Assembly: GCF_002312815.1 (NCBI RefSeq)
Contig: NZ_NKQJ01000002.1
Location: 1-64,000, forward strand
From: Agaribacterium haliotis
GTDB taxonomy: Bacteria; Pseudomonadota; Gammaproteobacteria; Pseudomonadales; Cellvibrionaceae
Reading direction: 5' to 3'
DNA length: 64,000 nt
Shown: positions 15,981 to 24,122 of the stretch, piece by piece
How the letters are laid out: each line of letters starts with the position of its first letter
Position numbering within the stretch: the first letter of the stretch is position 1
Translations under genes and position numbers: made by a program
The notes under the pieces: generated by a model
Database searches by the model: none
Seen by the model: the letters and a program-made list of their open reading frames with translations, nothing else
Told to the model about the DNA's origin: nothing

Positions 15981-17156
15981 ATGTCCGAACTTGAATGCGC
16001 CCTGCACCACTACTACCCGCACGCCCTCGCCCACCTGTTGAGCCAGGGCATGAAACTCGAAAAAGCCAGCTCCAACCTCGACTACGCGCGGCGTTGCGCA
16101 AAGCAGTACTTTGGCAGTGCCAAGTGTCCCGACGACGTGCTCGGCTGGCTGTTGTTCTGCGCAAGCACAGTCGACGACAGCGGCGAAGCCGAGTATTTCC
16201 CCTACTCGGAGTTCGACAACCGCCCGCTTCTGGAGCTGCTGTTATTTAGCAACCACGCCTGCCTAGACAAACAGCAACGCCTGCTTGTCAGCCTGAGCCA
16301 GGTCTTTGGCTTTAGCTGTGCCCAGCTCGCGACGCAGATGCAGCTGCCCGAGAGCAAAGTCAAACACCAGCTGGGTAAGGCCCAGCGCGTGCTCGCAGAG
16401 CAGGCATTTGTGCAGCTGCCTGAGGAGCTGAGCCCGGAGACACTCAACGAGATAAAAATTCTGCTCTACGGTATCTACAAGCGCTGTTACGAATACAGCG
16501 CCCATACTCAGTTGCTGCGCCAGGCCGTCATTAGCCAGAGCATCAACCTCTGCCAGGCTCTGGTTCAGGTACAGAGCAACCACACCGAGCTCTACGCGCT
16601 GCTGGCATTGTTTCTCGGCCAAAGCGCGCGCGAGCAGGCGCGTTTTAGCAAGCGGGGCGAACTGATTGATCTTGCAAATCAAGACAGAGGGCAGTGGGAT
16701 AGAAGTGCGATCAATCTCGCTGACCACTACTTAAGCCTTGCATTAAAAAATGGCTTGTCCGGCCCCTACCACTACGAAGCAGCTATTGAAGCACTGCACA
16801 ACCAGAGCCCAACTTACGCCGATACCGACTGGACCCAGATGCTGATGCTCTACAACTTGTTGTGTGCAAGCAGCAACTGTGCCGACGATCAACTGAGCCG
16901 TATTCAGGTGCTTTGGCATTCAAGCTTAAACCCGATGCTCGCATTTGAGCAGCTCGAACAGCTGCGAGACCAGCGCTGCGAACTCGACAACCAGGGCAGA
17001 TATCATATGATAAAAGCCCAGTTATTAAGTGCTATGAGCGAAAACAATCGCGCTCACAGCGAGCTTGAAAAAGCCTTAAAACTGAGCAGCTGTGCTGCAG
17101 AAAGGAAGTTGTTAATACGCCGTTTAAACCTTAAAAACGGCGCCAGCGGCCTTTAG
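15981..17156 (+). CDS. Divergent ECF42-like (DUF6596) sigma-factor relative
   Basis: 391 residues from ATG 15981, preceded by GGGAGGACA; an in-frame upstream start at 15945 is not needed. The region-4 helix-turn-helix is visible (FSCAQLATQMQLPESKVKHQ, about 110-129). The DUF6596 extension follows, with LFLGQSAREQARFSKRGE and DLANQDRGQWDRSAI (about 210-250), a close match to the ECF42 hallmark ending in Glu/Asp-Asp-Arg-x-x-Trp-Asp. The N-terminal part, where region 2 should carry the D-A-x-x-x-F core-binding motif, is replaced by a poorly matching sequence. It may thus be degenerate. The DGPF/YCII partner that usually accompanies ECF42 is absent. Confidence 0.65.
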   Translation: MSELECALHHYYPHALAHLLSQGMKLEKASSNLDYARRCAKQYFGSAKCPDDVLGWLLFCASTVDDSGEAEYFPYSEFDNRPLLELLLFSNHACLDKQQRLLVSLSQVFGFSCAQLATQMQLPESKVKHQLGKAQRVLAEQAFVQLPEELSPETLNEIKILLYGIYKRCYEYSAHTQLLRQAVISQSINLCQALVQVQSNHTELYALLALFLGQSAREQARFSKRGELIDLANQDRGQWDRSAINLADHYLSLALKNGLSGPYHYEAAIEALHNQSPTYADTDWTQMLMLYNLLCASSNCADDQLSRIQVLWHSSLNPMLAFEQLEQLRDQRCELDNQGRYHMIKAQLLSAMSENNRAHSELEKALKLSSCAAERKLLIRRLNLKNGASGL

Positions 17157-17289
17157 TGTCATAACCTTGATCGGCAACCGGCAGTAACAATTTGTCTTTT
17201 TCTATGTCCTGAATATGCGCCATAGCGCCGACAAAAACTAGCCCAACAGCGCTCAAGGTTATGATGCAGACAATCGCAAGTACATACAT
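17131..17289 (-). CDS. Small membrane protein, 52 residues
   Basis: An open frame of 53 codons including stop, with a good ribosome binding site (AGAGGAG, 7 nt before ATG at 17289-17287). It encodes one hydrophobic helix (about 2-23, LAIVCIITLSAVGLVFVGAM) and a short charged tail ending GRWRRF. Its last 26 nt overlap the end of the convergent ECF42-like gene. It is not a recognised family; its size and form resemble small single-pass inner-membrane proteins. Expression is not shown by sequence alone. Confidence 0.5.
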   Translation of the reverse strand: MYVLAIVCIITLSAVGLVFVGAMAHIQDIEKDKLLLPVADQGYDTKGRWRRF

Positions 17290-17360
17290 GGCGCAGCTCC
17301 TCTAAGTGTTGAACGCTCACGTATTAGACTAAGCTTTTGCCAATTAGTTACTTGTCTATT

Positions 17361-17384
17361 CGCGCCAGAGTCCTGTCTGGCGCG
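17361..17384. terminator. Stem-loop after the helicase gene
   Basis: A 9-bp perfect stem (CGCGCCAGA at 17361-17369, TCTGGCGCG at 17376-17384) with a 6-nt loop. It lies 50 nt beyond the helicase stop on the minus strand, before the 52-residue gene. No U-run follows on either strand, so it may be a weak terminator or a processing/stability element. Confidence 0.4.
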
Positions 17385-17433
17385 GTCAACAAAGAAAAAT
17401 CGCGGTGAATACCAGGCCCGGGTTTCTCAGGCT

Positions 17434-18756
17434 TTAGCTTCGGCGTTTTAATGGTGCGGAGCCGTCGCCAAGCCCCAATGATTTTCTTTTGGGCTGCGCA
17501 CTCGCTGGTTTTTTTGCAGCCTTACGCGCGGGGTTTTTCGCTGTATTATTTTTCTTTGCTTGTTTTTTCTTTTTACTGCCCGCAGCTGAGCCGGATTTCT
17601 TGATTTTCTTAGGGCCCTTGTAGCGCGCTTTTAAACCGTCGACAGCGCTGTCTTCAAAACGGAAATTCAGGTAGCGCTCGATGCCCGCCATGCGGTTCCA
17701 TTCGTTATCCATAACCAGGGTGATCGCCAGGCCCTGGCTGTCGGCGCGGCCTGTACGGCCGATGCGGTGCACGTGATCATCGCCACTTTGGGCAACATTA
17801 AAATTCACCACCAAATCGAGCGCATCGATATCCAAACCGCGCGCGGCCACATCGGTTGCAACCAGCACTCGGATTTTTCCATCGCGAAAACGGTTCAACA
17901 CCTGCTTTCTGTCACTCTGGCGAATTTCGCCGTGAATAAAACCTGTTTTTATACCGGCGCTTTGCAACAACTCACCAAGGCGCTGTGCCTGTTCGCGGGT
18001 ATTGCAAAACACAAAGGCTTTGTCATTGTCGCGCTCAGCTAACAGCGCGCGGACCACCGCTTGTTTATGTTTAACATCGTCGCAGAGTATGCGCTGCTGG
18101 CGAATATTCTTATTGAGCTTATCGGCGGGATTAAGTTCAAGGTGTACAGGGCCTTTTAACTGAGCGCGTACGCGGCTAAAACCGCGGTGGTTAAAGGTTG
18201 CGGAAAATAACAGGTTTTGCCGGGCCGTATTGCAACTTTGGCTAATCGTGTGCAGCTCTTCTGCAAAACCCATATCGAGCATGCGATCGGCTTCGTCGAG
18301 TACTAGGCATTCAAGATCGGCAAAGTCGATGCTGTTTTTTTCTATATGCTCAACCAGGCGCCCCGGTGTTGCAATAAATACTTCCGGGTTGCGGCGAATA
18401 CTCGCAACCTGGTGTTTAAACAGTTCACCACCGATAATGAGCCCAGCTTTAATTTGAGTAAACGCCGCAAGCTCTGCAAAAGTCTTTTGTATCTGTAAAG
18501 CCAGCTCGCGGGTCGGCACCAGGATCAAACCGCGCGTACCCGAATTTGGCTTGCTTTGGGCGAGAAAACGCTCGAGCATCGGCAAAATAAACGCCGCTGT
18601 TTTACCGCTTCCGGTCTGCGCGGAGACAACCAGGTCTTTGCCCTCTCCTGCAAGCGGCAATACTTGTGCCTGTACCTCGGTAGCCTCGTTAAAGCCAAGC
18701 TTGTCAACAGCTTTAAGCAGCCGTTCGTTCAGTTGCAACTCAGAAAACAAGGCCAC
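17434..18756 (-). CDS. DEAD-box RNA helicase, SrmB/RhlE-like
   Basis: 440 residues from GTG 18756, chosen because AAGGGGG stands 6 nt upstream and the protein then starts ALFSELQLNERLLKAV like SrmB; the longer frame would begin inside DUF3010. All helicase motifs are present: Q-motif region, AQTGSGKT, PTRELALQ, TPGRL, DEADRMLDMGF, SAT, and HRIGRTGR. The C-terminal about 70 residues are Lys/Ala-rich and basic, for RNA binding. It likely helps ribosome assembly or cold adaptation. The GTG lies 2 nt beyond the stop of DUF3010, so the thioesterase, DUF3010 and helicase genes form one operon. Confidence 0.9.
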   Translation of the reverse strand: MALFSELQLNERLLKAVDKLGFNEATEVQAQVLPLAGEGKDLVVSAQTGSGKTAAFILPMLERFLAQSKPNSGTRGLILVPTRELALQIQKTFAELAAFTQIKAGLIIGGELFKHQVASIRRNPEVFIATPGRLVEHIEKNSIDFADLECLVLDEADRMLDMGFAEELHTISQSCNTARQNLLFSATFNHRGFSRVRAQLKGPVHLELNPADKLNKNIRQQRILCDDVKHKQAVVRALLAERDNDKAFVFCNTREQAQRLGELLQSAGIKTGFIHGEIRQSDRKQVLNRFRDGKIRVLVATDVAARGLDIDALDLVVNFNVAQSGDDHVHRIGRTGRADSQGLAITLVMDNEWNRMAGIERYLNFRFEDSAVDGLKARYKGPKKIKKSGSAAGSKKKKQAKKNNTAKNPARKAAKKPASAQPKRKSLGLGDGSAPLKRRS

Positions 18757-18757
18757 C

Positions 18758-19189
18758 TTAAGCCCCCTTAAAGTAGTGGGCAACATAGGCTGAAACAAAA
18801 GCCCCTTGTTGAAACTGTTTTAAGCCGGTTTCAGCAAACTCAATTGGCAGCGGGTGCTGCTTGAGCAACTCTTTAATTTGCGCCGCATCAAATAAAATTA
18901 CCTGTAAGTCGGCGATAAGCTGGATCGCCGCTTCCATTTTAAAACCGGCGGCACTGCCGGCAAACTTGCCTTTAGTCGGGCGCTCTTTAATGGCTACTTT
19001 ATCAACCTGATAATCTTGCATCAGCTTGCCAAATTCAAACTGGAATTTTTGTAGATCTTCCTGATTGTGTTCTTTGGGCAGGGTAAATTTGCGCGCGCGA
19101 CAGTCGGGCAAATCAAACATCTGGCCGTCTTTACTCAGCAGGCAAATAATGGCTTCGGAACCGGTCAGTTCTACTCCGCAAATTCTCAT
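18758..19189 (-). CDS. DUF3010 family protein
   Basis: 143 residues, full length for DUF3010. The fold resembles RNase H: the N-terminal strands RICGVELTGSEAIICLL, then VDKVAIKERPTKGKFAG (about 63-79) with a conserved Lys/Arg-rich stretch, and a helical end. No catalytic activity is established. Its ATG overlaps the TGA of the thioesterase gene (ATGA), and it is followed directly by the helicase gene; the neighbourhood with an RNA helicase fits a role near nucleic acid. Confidence 0.85.
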   Translation of the reverse strand: MRICGVELTGSEAIICLLSKDGQMFDLPDCRARKFTLPKEHNQEDLQKFQFEFGKLMQDYQVDKVAIKERPTKGKFAGSAAGFKMEAAIQLIADLQVILFDAAQIKELLKQHPLPIEFAETGLKQFQQGAFVSAYVAHYFKGA

Positions 19190-19737
19190 GCTTTATCACC
19201 ATCGAGGTAGGCGTGCAGTTCTTCCGCACTGAGTTGTTCGATTTTTCCACGCGACTGGGCTTTGACTTCTTCAAGTTTGGCGGCGTGCTGCTGGCGCAGT
19301 TCGCGGCGTAATTTACCGGCGATAAAGCGCTGCCTGTCCTTGTCGCTTTCCAGACAAAGCCGCGGCACTTTTGCTGTCATGCCCGCGTCGTTGATGGCCA
19401 CCATCGTAAAAAAGCAGCTGTTGGTGTGGCGCACCTCTTTGGTTTTAATATTCTGAGCCTCAACTCGAATACCAACTTCCATCGACGTTGTGCCGACAAA
19501 GTTAATGCGCGCGCGAAAGGTGACCATCTCGCCGACCATAATAGGCTGACGGAATACAACCTGGTCGACACTTAGCGTTACCGCGTAGTTGCCGCTGTAA
19601 CGACTCGCGCAAGCGTAGGCAACCTGATCGAGCAACTTAAGCAGGGCACCCCCGTGCACCTTGCCCGAAAAGTTGGCAAGATCTGGGGTCATCAACATAG
19701 TCATGATGACAGGTTCGTTTGAGGCTGTGCGTGACAT
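19186..19737 (-). CDS. Acyl-CoA thioesterase, YciA-type hotdog
   Basis: 183 residues. The single hotdog domain shows the active-site part NFSGKVHGGALLKLLDQVAY (about 22-41) with the Asp near its end, and VGTTSMEVGIRVEAQN, both usual in acyl-CoA hydrolases. It has a charged helical extension of about 50 residues at the C-terminus. It should hydrolyse acyl-CoA to free acid and CoA in the cytoplasm. First gene of the operon with DUF3010 and helicase; the functional link to these is unclear. Confidence 0.85.
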   Translation of the reverse strand: MSRTASNEPVIMTMLMTPDLANFSGKVHGGALLKLLDQVAYACASRYSGNYAVTLSVDQVVFRQPIMVGEMVTFRARINFVGTTSMEVGIRVEAQNIKTKEVRHTNSCFFTMVAINDAGMTAKVPRLCLESDKDRQRFIAGKLRRELRQQHAAKLEEVKAQSRGKIEQLSAEELHAYLDGDKA

Positions 19738-19920
19738 TGGCAGAACTCCAGCGTGTCGGCAAAAAAGGCGGCGATTATCGCAAAGCCCCCGACACTTTAG
19801 AAGGGAACCTGTGCGCTTTTAACCGGTCTATACGTACAAGCTAATTAAAACTTACACAAAGTCTATACCTACAAGCCCTTGAATTCGACTGGCGCCAAAC
19901 GGCCCCAAAGGAGCTTAAGC

Positions 19921-20709
19921 TTGCCAAATTATCTGTCCCTGCCCCAGCTTGCCCTAGTCGGCCTTATCCTAAGTCTGGCTGAACTCAGCAGTGCATCGGT
20001 TCAATGCAGTAAACAAAGCAGCGAAGCACAGCAATTGCAGCTGGACGACGGCCGCCTGCACGTCAGTAGCTGGAATGTGCTCAAAGGCAAGCTCGACGGC
20101 TGGCAAGCCATACTCAAACAACAACAGCAGCACGGCGGTCTAATCCTCGTACAAGAGGCCCATATTCAACAGGGCATGCTCGAAGCGCTAGGCGATAACT
20201 CGCTGGCGCTGTTTGCACCCGGCTACATCAGCCACGACCTACCAACCGGCGTATTAACCAGCGCCCCCATTGCAGCCAATATGCACTGCAAGCTTCAGCA
20301 TATCGAGCCGTGGCTGCGCAGCCCCAAAGCGGCACTGGTGAGCCGCTACCAGCTCAGCGACCAGCGCCAGCTGCTGGTCGTCAATGTGCACGCCATTAAC
20401 TTCAGCATCGGTATCGACAGCTTCCAAAAACAGCTCAACGATGCCCTGGTATTTGTCCGCAGTCACCGGGGCCCGGTCGTACTTGCCGGCGACTTTAATA
20501 CCTGGAGCAAGCAGCGCACCGAACTGCTAAATAGCACCGCAAACGAGCTCGGTTTACAAGCGGCGCCTTTTGATAAAAACAAAGTAAAATCCTTTGCCGG
20601 ATGGCCGCTTGACCATGTTTTTTATAGAGGCCTGGAACTCGAGCGCAGTGACGTTATCGAAGTAGATAGTTCCGACCACAATCTCTTACAAGCGCAATTT
20701 AGGATCTGA
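19921..20709 (+). CDS. Secreted endonuclease/exonuclease/phosphatase family protein
   Basis: Start TTG 19921 follows AAAGGAG by 7 nt and gives a 262-residue protein with a signal peptide (about 1-25, ending SSAS); the longer frame from 19879 lacks a binding site. EEP-fold signatures: SSWNVLKG (Asn in the first metal site), LVQEAHIQ (catalytic Glu), VVNVHAINFS, GDFNTWSK (Asp and Asn) and SSDHNLLQAQF (Asp-His near the end). It may be an extracytoplasmic nuclease or phosphodiesterase. It is followed two bases later by the DUF5329 gene. Confidence 0.85.
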   Translation: MPNYLSLPQLALVGLILSLAELSSASVQCSKQSSEAQQLQLDDGRLHVSSWNVLKGKLDGWQAILKQQQQHGGLILVQEAHIQQGMLEALGDNSLALFAPGYISHDLPTGVLTSAPIAANMHCKLQHIEPWLRSPKAALVSRYQLSDQRQLLVVNVHAINFSIGIDSFQKQLNDALVFVRSHRGPVVLAGDFNTWSKQRTELLNSTANELGLQAAPFDKNKVKSFAGWPLDHVFYRGLELERSDVIEVDSSDHNLLQAQFRI

Positions 20710-20711
20710 AG

Positions 20712-21137
20712 ATGTACAAAGCACTGTCACTTAGCCCGCTATTATTATCCGCCGGCCTAGTTCTGAGCCCAGCGCTTAGTGCCAGCCCGGATCAGCGCAG
20801 TCAGGAAGAAATTGCGGCATTGATCAGCTTTGTTAAAGACAGCGACTGTGTATTTATTCGCAACAGCAATTTGCACAATGCCCAGGAGGCCTCGGCCCAC
20901 ATTCAGCGCAAATACCAACACTTTTATGCGGATATCGACAGCACCGAAGAATTCATTCAAAAAAGCGCCAGCGGCAGCAGTATCAGCGGCCGCCCCTACT
21001 ACATAAGCTGCCCCGGTGAAAAGAAAATACGCAGTGCCGATTGGCTTCAGCAGGAACTCAGCCGCATCAGAGATGCTCAACAGCGTGTGCAAGTCGGCTA
21101 TAAAAATAGCGATAGCAGCACTGCCACAGACTCGTAA
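20712..21137 (+). CDS. DUF5329 family periplasmic protein
   Basis: 141 residues with a signal peptide (about 1-23, ending LSAS). Mature part begins with SQEEIAALISFVKDSDCVFIRN, then AHIQRKYQHFYADIDSTEEFI (each cited within 21 or fewer residues as short motifs: IAALISFV, CVFIRN, HIQRKY, EEFI) and a second Cys in YYISCPG. The pair of Cys suggests a disulfide. This is the DUF5329 pattern; no function is known. It follows the EEP hydrolase gene with a 2-nt gap, so the two are co-transcribed. Confidence 0.75.
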   Translation: MYKALSLSPLLLSAGLVLSPALSASPDQRSQEEIAALISFVKDSDCVFIRNSNLHNAQEASAHIQRKYQHFYADIDSTEEFIQKSASGSSISGRPYYISCPGEKKIRSADWLQQELSRIRDAQQRVQVGYKNSDSSTATDS

Positions 21138-21144
21138 CAAGCCC

Positions 21145-21231
21145 GAGTGCCAGGGCAACATGTTCACTTAATGATGTAACGAGACGGTAGGAGCGAAGCT
21201 TGCACTTAAGTGAACAACATTGCGAGTGCCA
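21145..21231. repeat. Inverted repeat flanked by short direct repeats
   Basis: GAGTGCCA occurs at 21145-21152 and 21224-21231. Inside lie the inverted arms TGTTCACTTAA (21161-21171) and TTAAGTGAACA (21206-21216), 34 nt apart; the right arm contains the palindrome CACTTAAGTG. The block sits between DUF5329 and the phospholipase gene. It could be a terminator-like fold, an operator or a remnant of a small intergenic repeat element. Confidence 0.4.
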
Positions 21232-21325
21232 TGGGCATGTATTGCTCAACAATTAAAGAATTATTTAAAAGCAAGCAAACTCGCCCTAGAATAAGCGGCT
21301 CAACAAGCGCTTCAGGGACTTGGCA

Positions 21326-22876
21326 ATGCTGCTCACCCGCCAATATTTGGCCACATGCTACGTATACTTTTTTTTCAGCAGTGTTGTCGCTGTTTTAACA
21401 AATTGTGCGAGCTTGCCCGACAACAGCCAACGTCAGGCTTCTTACACCATAGATCCCCACACCCCCAGCGCCATTGATCAAATCTTTGACCCAATGATTG
21501 CAGCCCACCCCGGTTTGAGTGGTGTTTCGCTGCTGCACGAACCTGAGGCCGCCCTGCGCGCGCGCAACGCCATGACAGCGTTAGCTGAGCACAGCCTGGA
21601 TGTACAAACTTACATATGGGCCAATGACAAAGCCGGCCGCATCCTCACTCAGCGTTTGTTAGAAGCTGCCGACCGCGGTGTGCGCGTACGCATTTTGCTC
21701 GATGACTTTACCTTGGCAACTGCCGATAAGTATCTCGCCGCGCTGGCCAGCCACCCACTGCTCGAGATTCGTATTTTTAATCCGATTGCCCGGCGCAGCA
21801 GCAAAAGCCTGGGTTTTATTACCGAAATAAAGCGCGTAAACCAGCGCATGCACAACAAGCTATTTATTCTCGACAACAAAGTAGCCATTGCCGGCGGCCG
21901 CAACCTTGGCGATAACTATTTCGGCATAAAAGATAGCTACAACAGCCGCGACATAGACGTCATTACCATCGGCCCCGTTGTCAACGAGATAAGCCAGAGC
22001 TTTGACGAGTACTGGAACAGTGATTGGGCCTACCCGGTCGACAAAATTTATACCCGGGATATGGATGAGCAAGATATTGAAGCGCTCAGACAAGAGCTGA
22101 AACAACAGAGCATCATCGACTTTTCCAGCACCCCTTTCGAGCTCGACAACAACAAAGAGGCGATGATTAATCGAGCCATTAACTACGAAGACCATTTTGT
22201 CTGGGCCCCGATACAAGTCATTTTTGACCGAGCCGAAAAACTTCGCGGCGACAACAAAAACGTCGCGGTGCAGTTTGCTACGGTTATCGGCGAAGTCGAA
22301 AATGAAATGCTCGCGGAAATTGCTTATTTTGTTCCCGGCAACGACGTTGTCAGCAGCTTTGCCGATGCAAGCGAAAAAGGCATACGGATTCGCTTTTTAA
22401 CAAACTCAATGACCAGCACCGAAGTGTTGCCAGCCTATGCCGGCTTTTCTTCCTATCGTAAACAGCTGCTCGAGGCCGGTGTTGAACTTTACGAATATCG
22501 CTCGGATGCCGAAGAGCGCCAAACCTGGCCCGAGCCGAGCCACAACAGCCCGAGCCGCTTGCACAGTAAAACCTTTGTGGTGGACCAGCGCTATTCGTTT
22601 ATCGGCTCTTTTAATTTTGACCCGCGCTCGGTCGATCTAAATACCGAAATAGGCCTGCTGATCGACAGCCGGGAATTTGCCGCACAAGTGACCGAAGTAT
22701 TAAACGAAGGCGTCAGGCCCGGCAATGCCTGGAAACTGCAACTAGATGAGAACGACAAAGTACAGTGGCTCAATCAAGAAAACGGCGAGCTTTGGAGCAA
22801 AGCACCTTACAGCTCGTGGTGGCAGAGATTTCAAACTGGCTTTTTGCGCATGTTGCCGATAGAAAGCCAGCTTTGA
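21326..22876 (+). CDS. Phospholipase D family lipoprotein, cardiolipin synthase C-like
   Basis: 516 residues from ATG 21326 (AGGGA 7 nt upstream); the TTG two codons earlier is less likely. The N-terminus is a lipoprotein signal with lipobox LTNC (about residues 24-27). Two HKD motifs are complete: HNKLFILD (about 177) with GGRNLGDNYFG behind it, and HSKTFVVD (about 413) with GSFNFDPRS. This spacing is that of ClsC/YmdC-type enzymes, which make cardiolipin from phosphatidylglycerol and phosphatidylethanolamine, although here the protein is probably anchored on the periplasmic side. Hydrolase activity is an alternative. Confidence 0.85.
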   Translation: MLLTRQYLATCYVYFFFSSVVAVLTNCASLPDNSQRQASYTIDPHTPSAIDQIFDPMIAAHPGLSGVSLLHEPEAALRARNAMTALAEHSLDVQTYIWANDKAGRILTQRLLEAADRGVRVRILLDDFTLATADKYLAALASHPLLEIRIFNPIARRSSKSLGFITEIKRVNQRMHNKLFILDNKVAIAGGRNLGDNYFGIKDSYNSRDIDVITIGPVVNEISQSFDEYWNSDWAYPVDKIYTRDMDEQDIEALRQELKQQSIIDFSSTPFELDNNKEAMINRAINYEDHFVWAPIQVIFDRAEKLRGDNKNVAVQFATVIGEVENEMLAEIAYFVPGNDVVSSFADASEKGIRIRFLTNSMTSTEVLPAYAGFSSYRKQLLEAGVELYEYRSDAEERQTWPEPSHNSPSRLHSKTFVVDQRYSFIGSFNFDPRSVDLNTEIGLLIDSREFAAQVTEVLNEGVRPGNAWKLQLDENDKVQWLNQENGELWSKAPYSSWWQRFQTGFLRMLPIESQL

Positions 22877-22930
22877 TCCGGAACCTGGCTGCCCTCACCC
22901 CTATTTAACTGAGCGCAGCAATCCATCACT

Positions 22931-24043
22931 CTAGATATGGCGGTGACCAAACATTAGCCCACCCCAAATCACATTGCGATTGCCCTGCCCGTCTTTTACT
23001 TCCGAGCTGTGGCCGCGCACGCCGTAGCTAAAATAATAACCGCTGGCAAAACTGTGGGTATAACCGGCCCAGGCCTCCAATAAAACGTGATTTAACTCAT
23101 CGCTGCTATAGCTTACCTCCGAGTCTTTAAACTGGCCCTGTAAAAAAGCGTTGTAGGCGCGCGCTTTGACTGACATACCCAACCATAAAAAGCGCTCACT
23201 GCGGCCTTTTTCGTGGCGCGCACTGGCTTCGGCATAACTGGCCAAATCCGGGCTAAAGTCATGCCAGCGGCTATTGAGCTGGCCGAGCCTGAAATTTACG
23301 CCCCAACTGGCCTCGGTTAAATAGCCGACAGACACAGCCTGAGTCTGATGCAGGTCCCAACTGCCACCGCTGCTTAACAGATCCTGAAACGATAAACTGT
23401 AGCGAAGCGTAGGCTCGCCGCCGGCGCTGATCTGGTGTGCCCAGCCCTCGGGCTGCTCGTTGCCTATCCACTTGTGAAACTCTTTTTGCACCTGCCCGAC
23501 CACATCGAGGCCCAAGACCCCGTAGCTGAGCTGACTGCGCAGAACGTGCTGGCGACGCGGATCGATGCGCTCGCGCGAAGTCGCAAAATAAACCAAGCTG
23601 GCATAGGGCCTGTCATTGGGGTTGGCCTCGGCAATACTTGTATCTTCAGGGGTAAAACCGTAGAGCCCGGCTTCGTAACCCAGGCGCTGAAAACCGCGCT
23701 TGCGAAAACCAACCAGGTTATCGATAAACAGCAAAGGTTTGTGCAGTTTGTCGCTGAGGTCTTCGCGGCTGTAACTGAAACTCAAACCATAGGTGTAATC
23801 TTGATCGCGACCACCGGGAACAAAAAAATCATTTTCGTAGGCAACTCCCCAGCGCTCTTCTTTTAAATAATGGCGCGTCGGCGACGCGAGGCGCACATCC
23901 TCAACAAAAACACTTTGATCGCTCTCTTCAGCAACAGCGGCGACACCGGTTAAGGCCAAGACTGCAGCAAACAGCGGAATCAACCACAGCAGCAGCGCTT
24001 CAAACCACGATGAATGTGTACGAACAGGCTCACATTCGCTCAT
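22931..24043 (-). CDS. LpxR-like lipid A deacylase family protein
   Basis: 370 residues from ATG 24043, with GGAGG and AAGGGAA upstream. A hydrophobic signal (about 15-38) leads to an outer-membrane beta-barrel. The DUF2219/LpxR signatures are visible: ENDFFVPGGRDQDYTYG (Asn-Asp catalytic position), NDRPYASL, and EFHKWIGNEQPEGWAHQ (conserved His and Gly-Trp-x-x-Gln). LpxR of Salmonella removes the 3'-acyloxyacyl group of lipid A using Ca2+. Two operators of the neighbouring TetR regulator precede the gene, so its expression is probably inducible; lipid A remodelling in response to a chemical signal is inferred. Confidence 0.8.
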   Translation of the reverse strand: MSECEPVRTHSSWFEALLLWLIPLFAAVLALTGVAAVAEESDQSVFVEDVRLASPTRHYLKEERWGVAYENDFFVPGGRDQDYTYGLSFSYSREDLSDKLHKPLLFIDNLVGFRKRGFQRLGYEAGLYGFTPEDTSIAEANPNDRPYASLVYFATSRERIDPRRQHVLRSQLSYGVLGLDVVGQVQKEFHKWIGNEQPEGWAHQISAGGEPTLRYSLSFQDLLSSGGSWDLHQTQAVSVGYLTEASWGVNFRLGQLNSRWHDFSPDLASYAEASARHEKGRSERFLWLGMSVKARAYNAFLQGQFKDSEVSYSSDELNHVLLEAWAGYTHSFASGYYFSYGVRGHSSEVKDGQGNRNVIWGGLMFGHRHI

Positions 24044-24056
24044 TTCCCTTCCTCCC

Positions 24057-24074
24057 AATATGACCGGTCGGCTT
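24057..24074. promoter_or_regulatory. TetR operator 1 (before LpxR-like gene)
   Basis: AATATGACCGGTCGGCTT, containing the palindrome GACCGGTC. It differs in three positions from the two other copies (24088, 24713) and lies directly before the ribosome binding site of the LpxR-like gene. Confidence 0.65.
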
Positions 24075-24087
24075 GTTTTATATTAAA

Positions 24088-24105
24088 AATATGACCAGTC
24101 GTCTT
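24088..24105. promoter_or_regulatory. TetR operator 2
   Basis: AATATGACCAGTCGTCTT, identical to the copy at 24713-24730. Core GAC-N5-GTC type inverted repeat. Located between the TetR stop and the LpxR-like start. Confidence 0.7.
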
Positions 24106-24122
24106 AATTTAAAATAAAAGAT

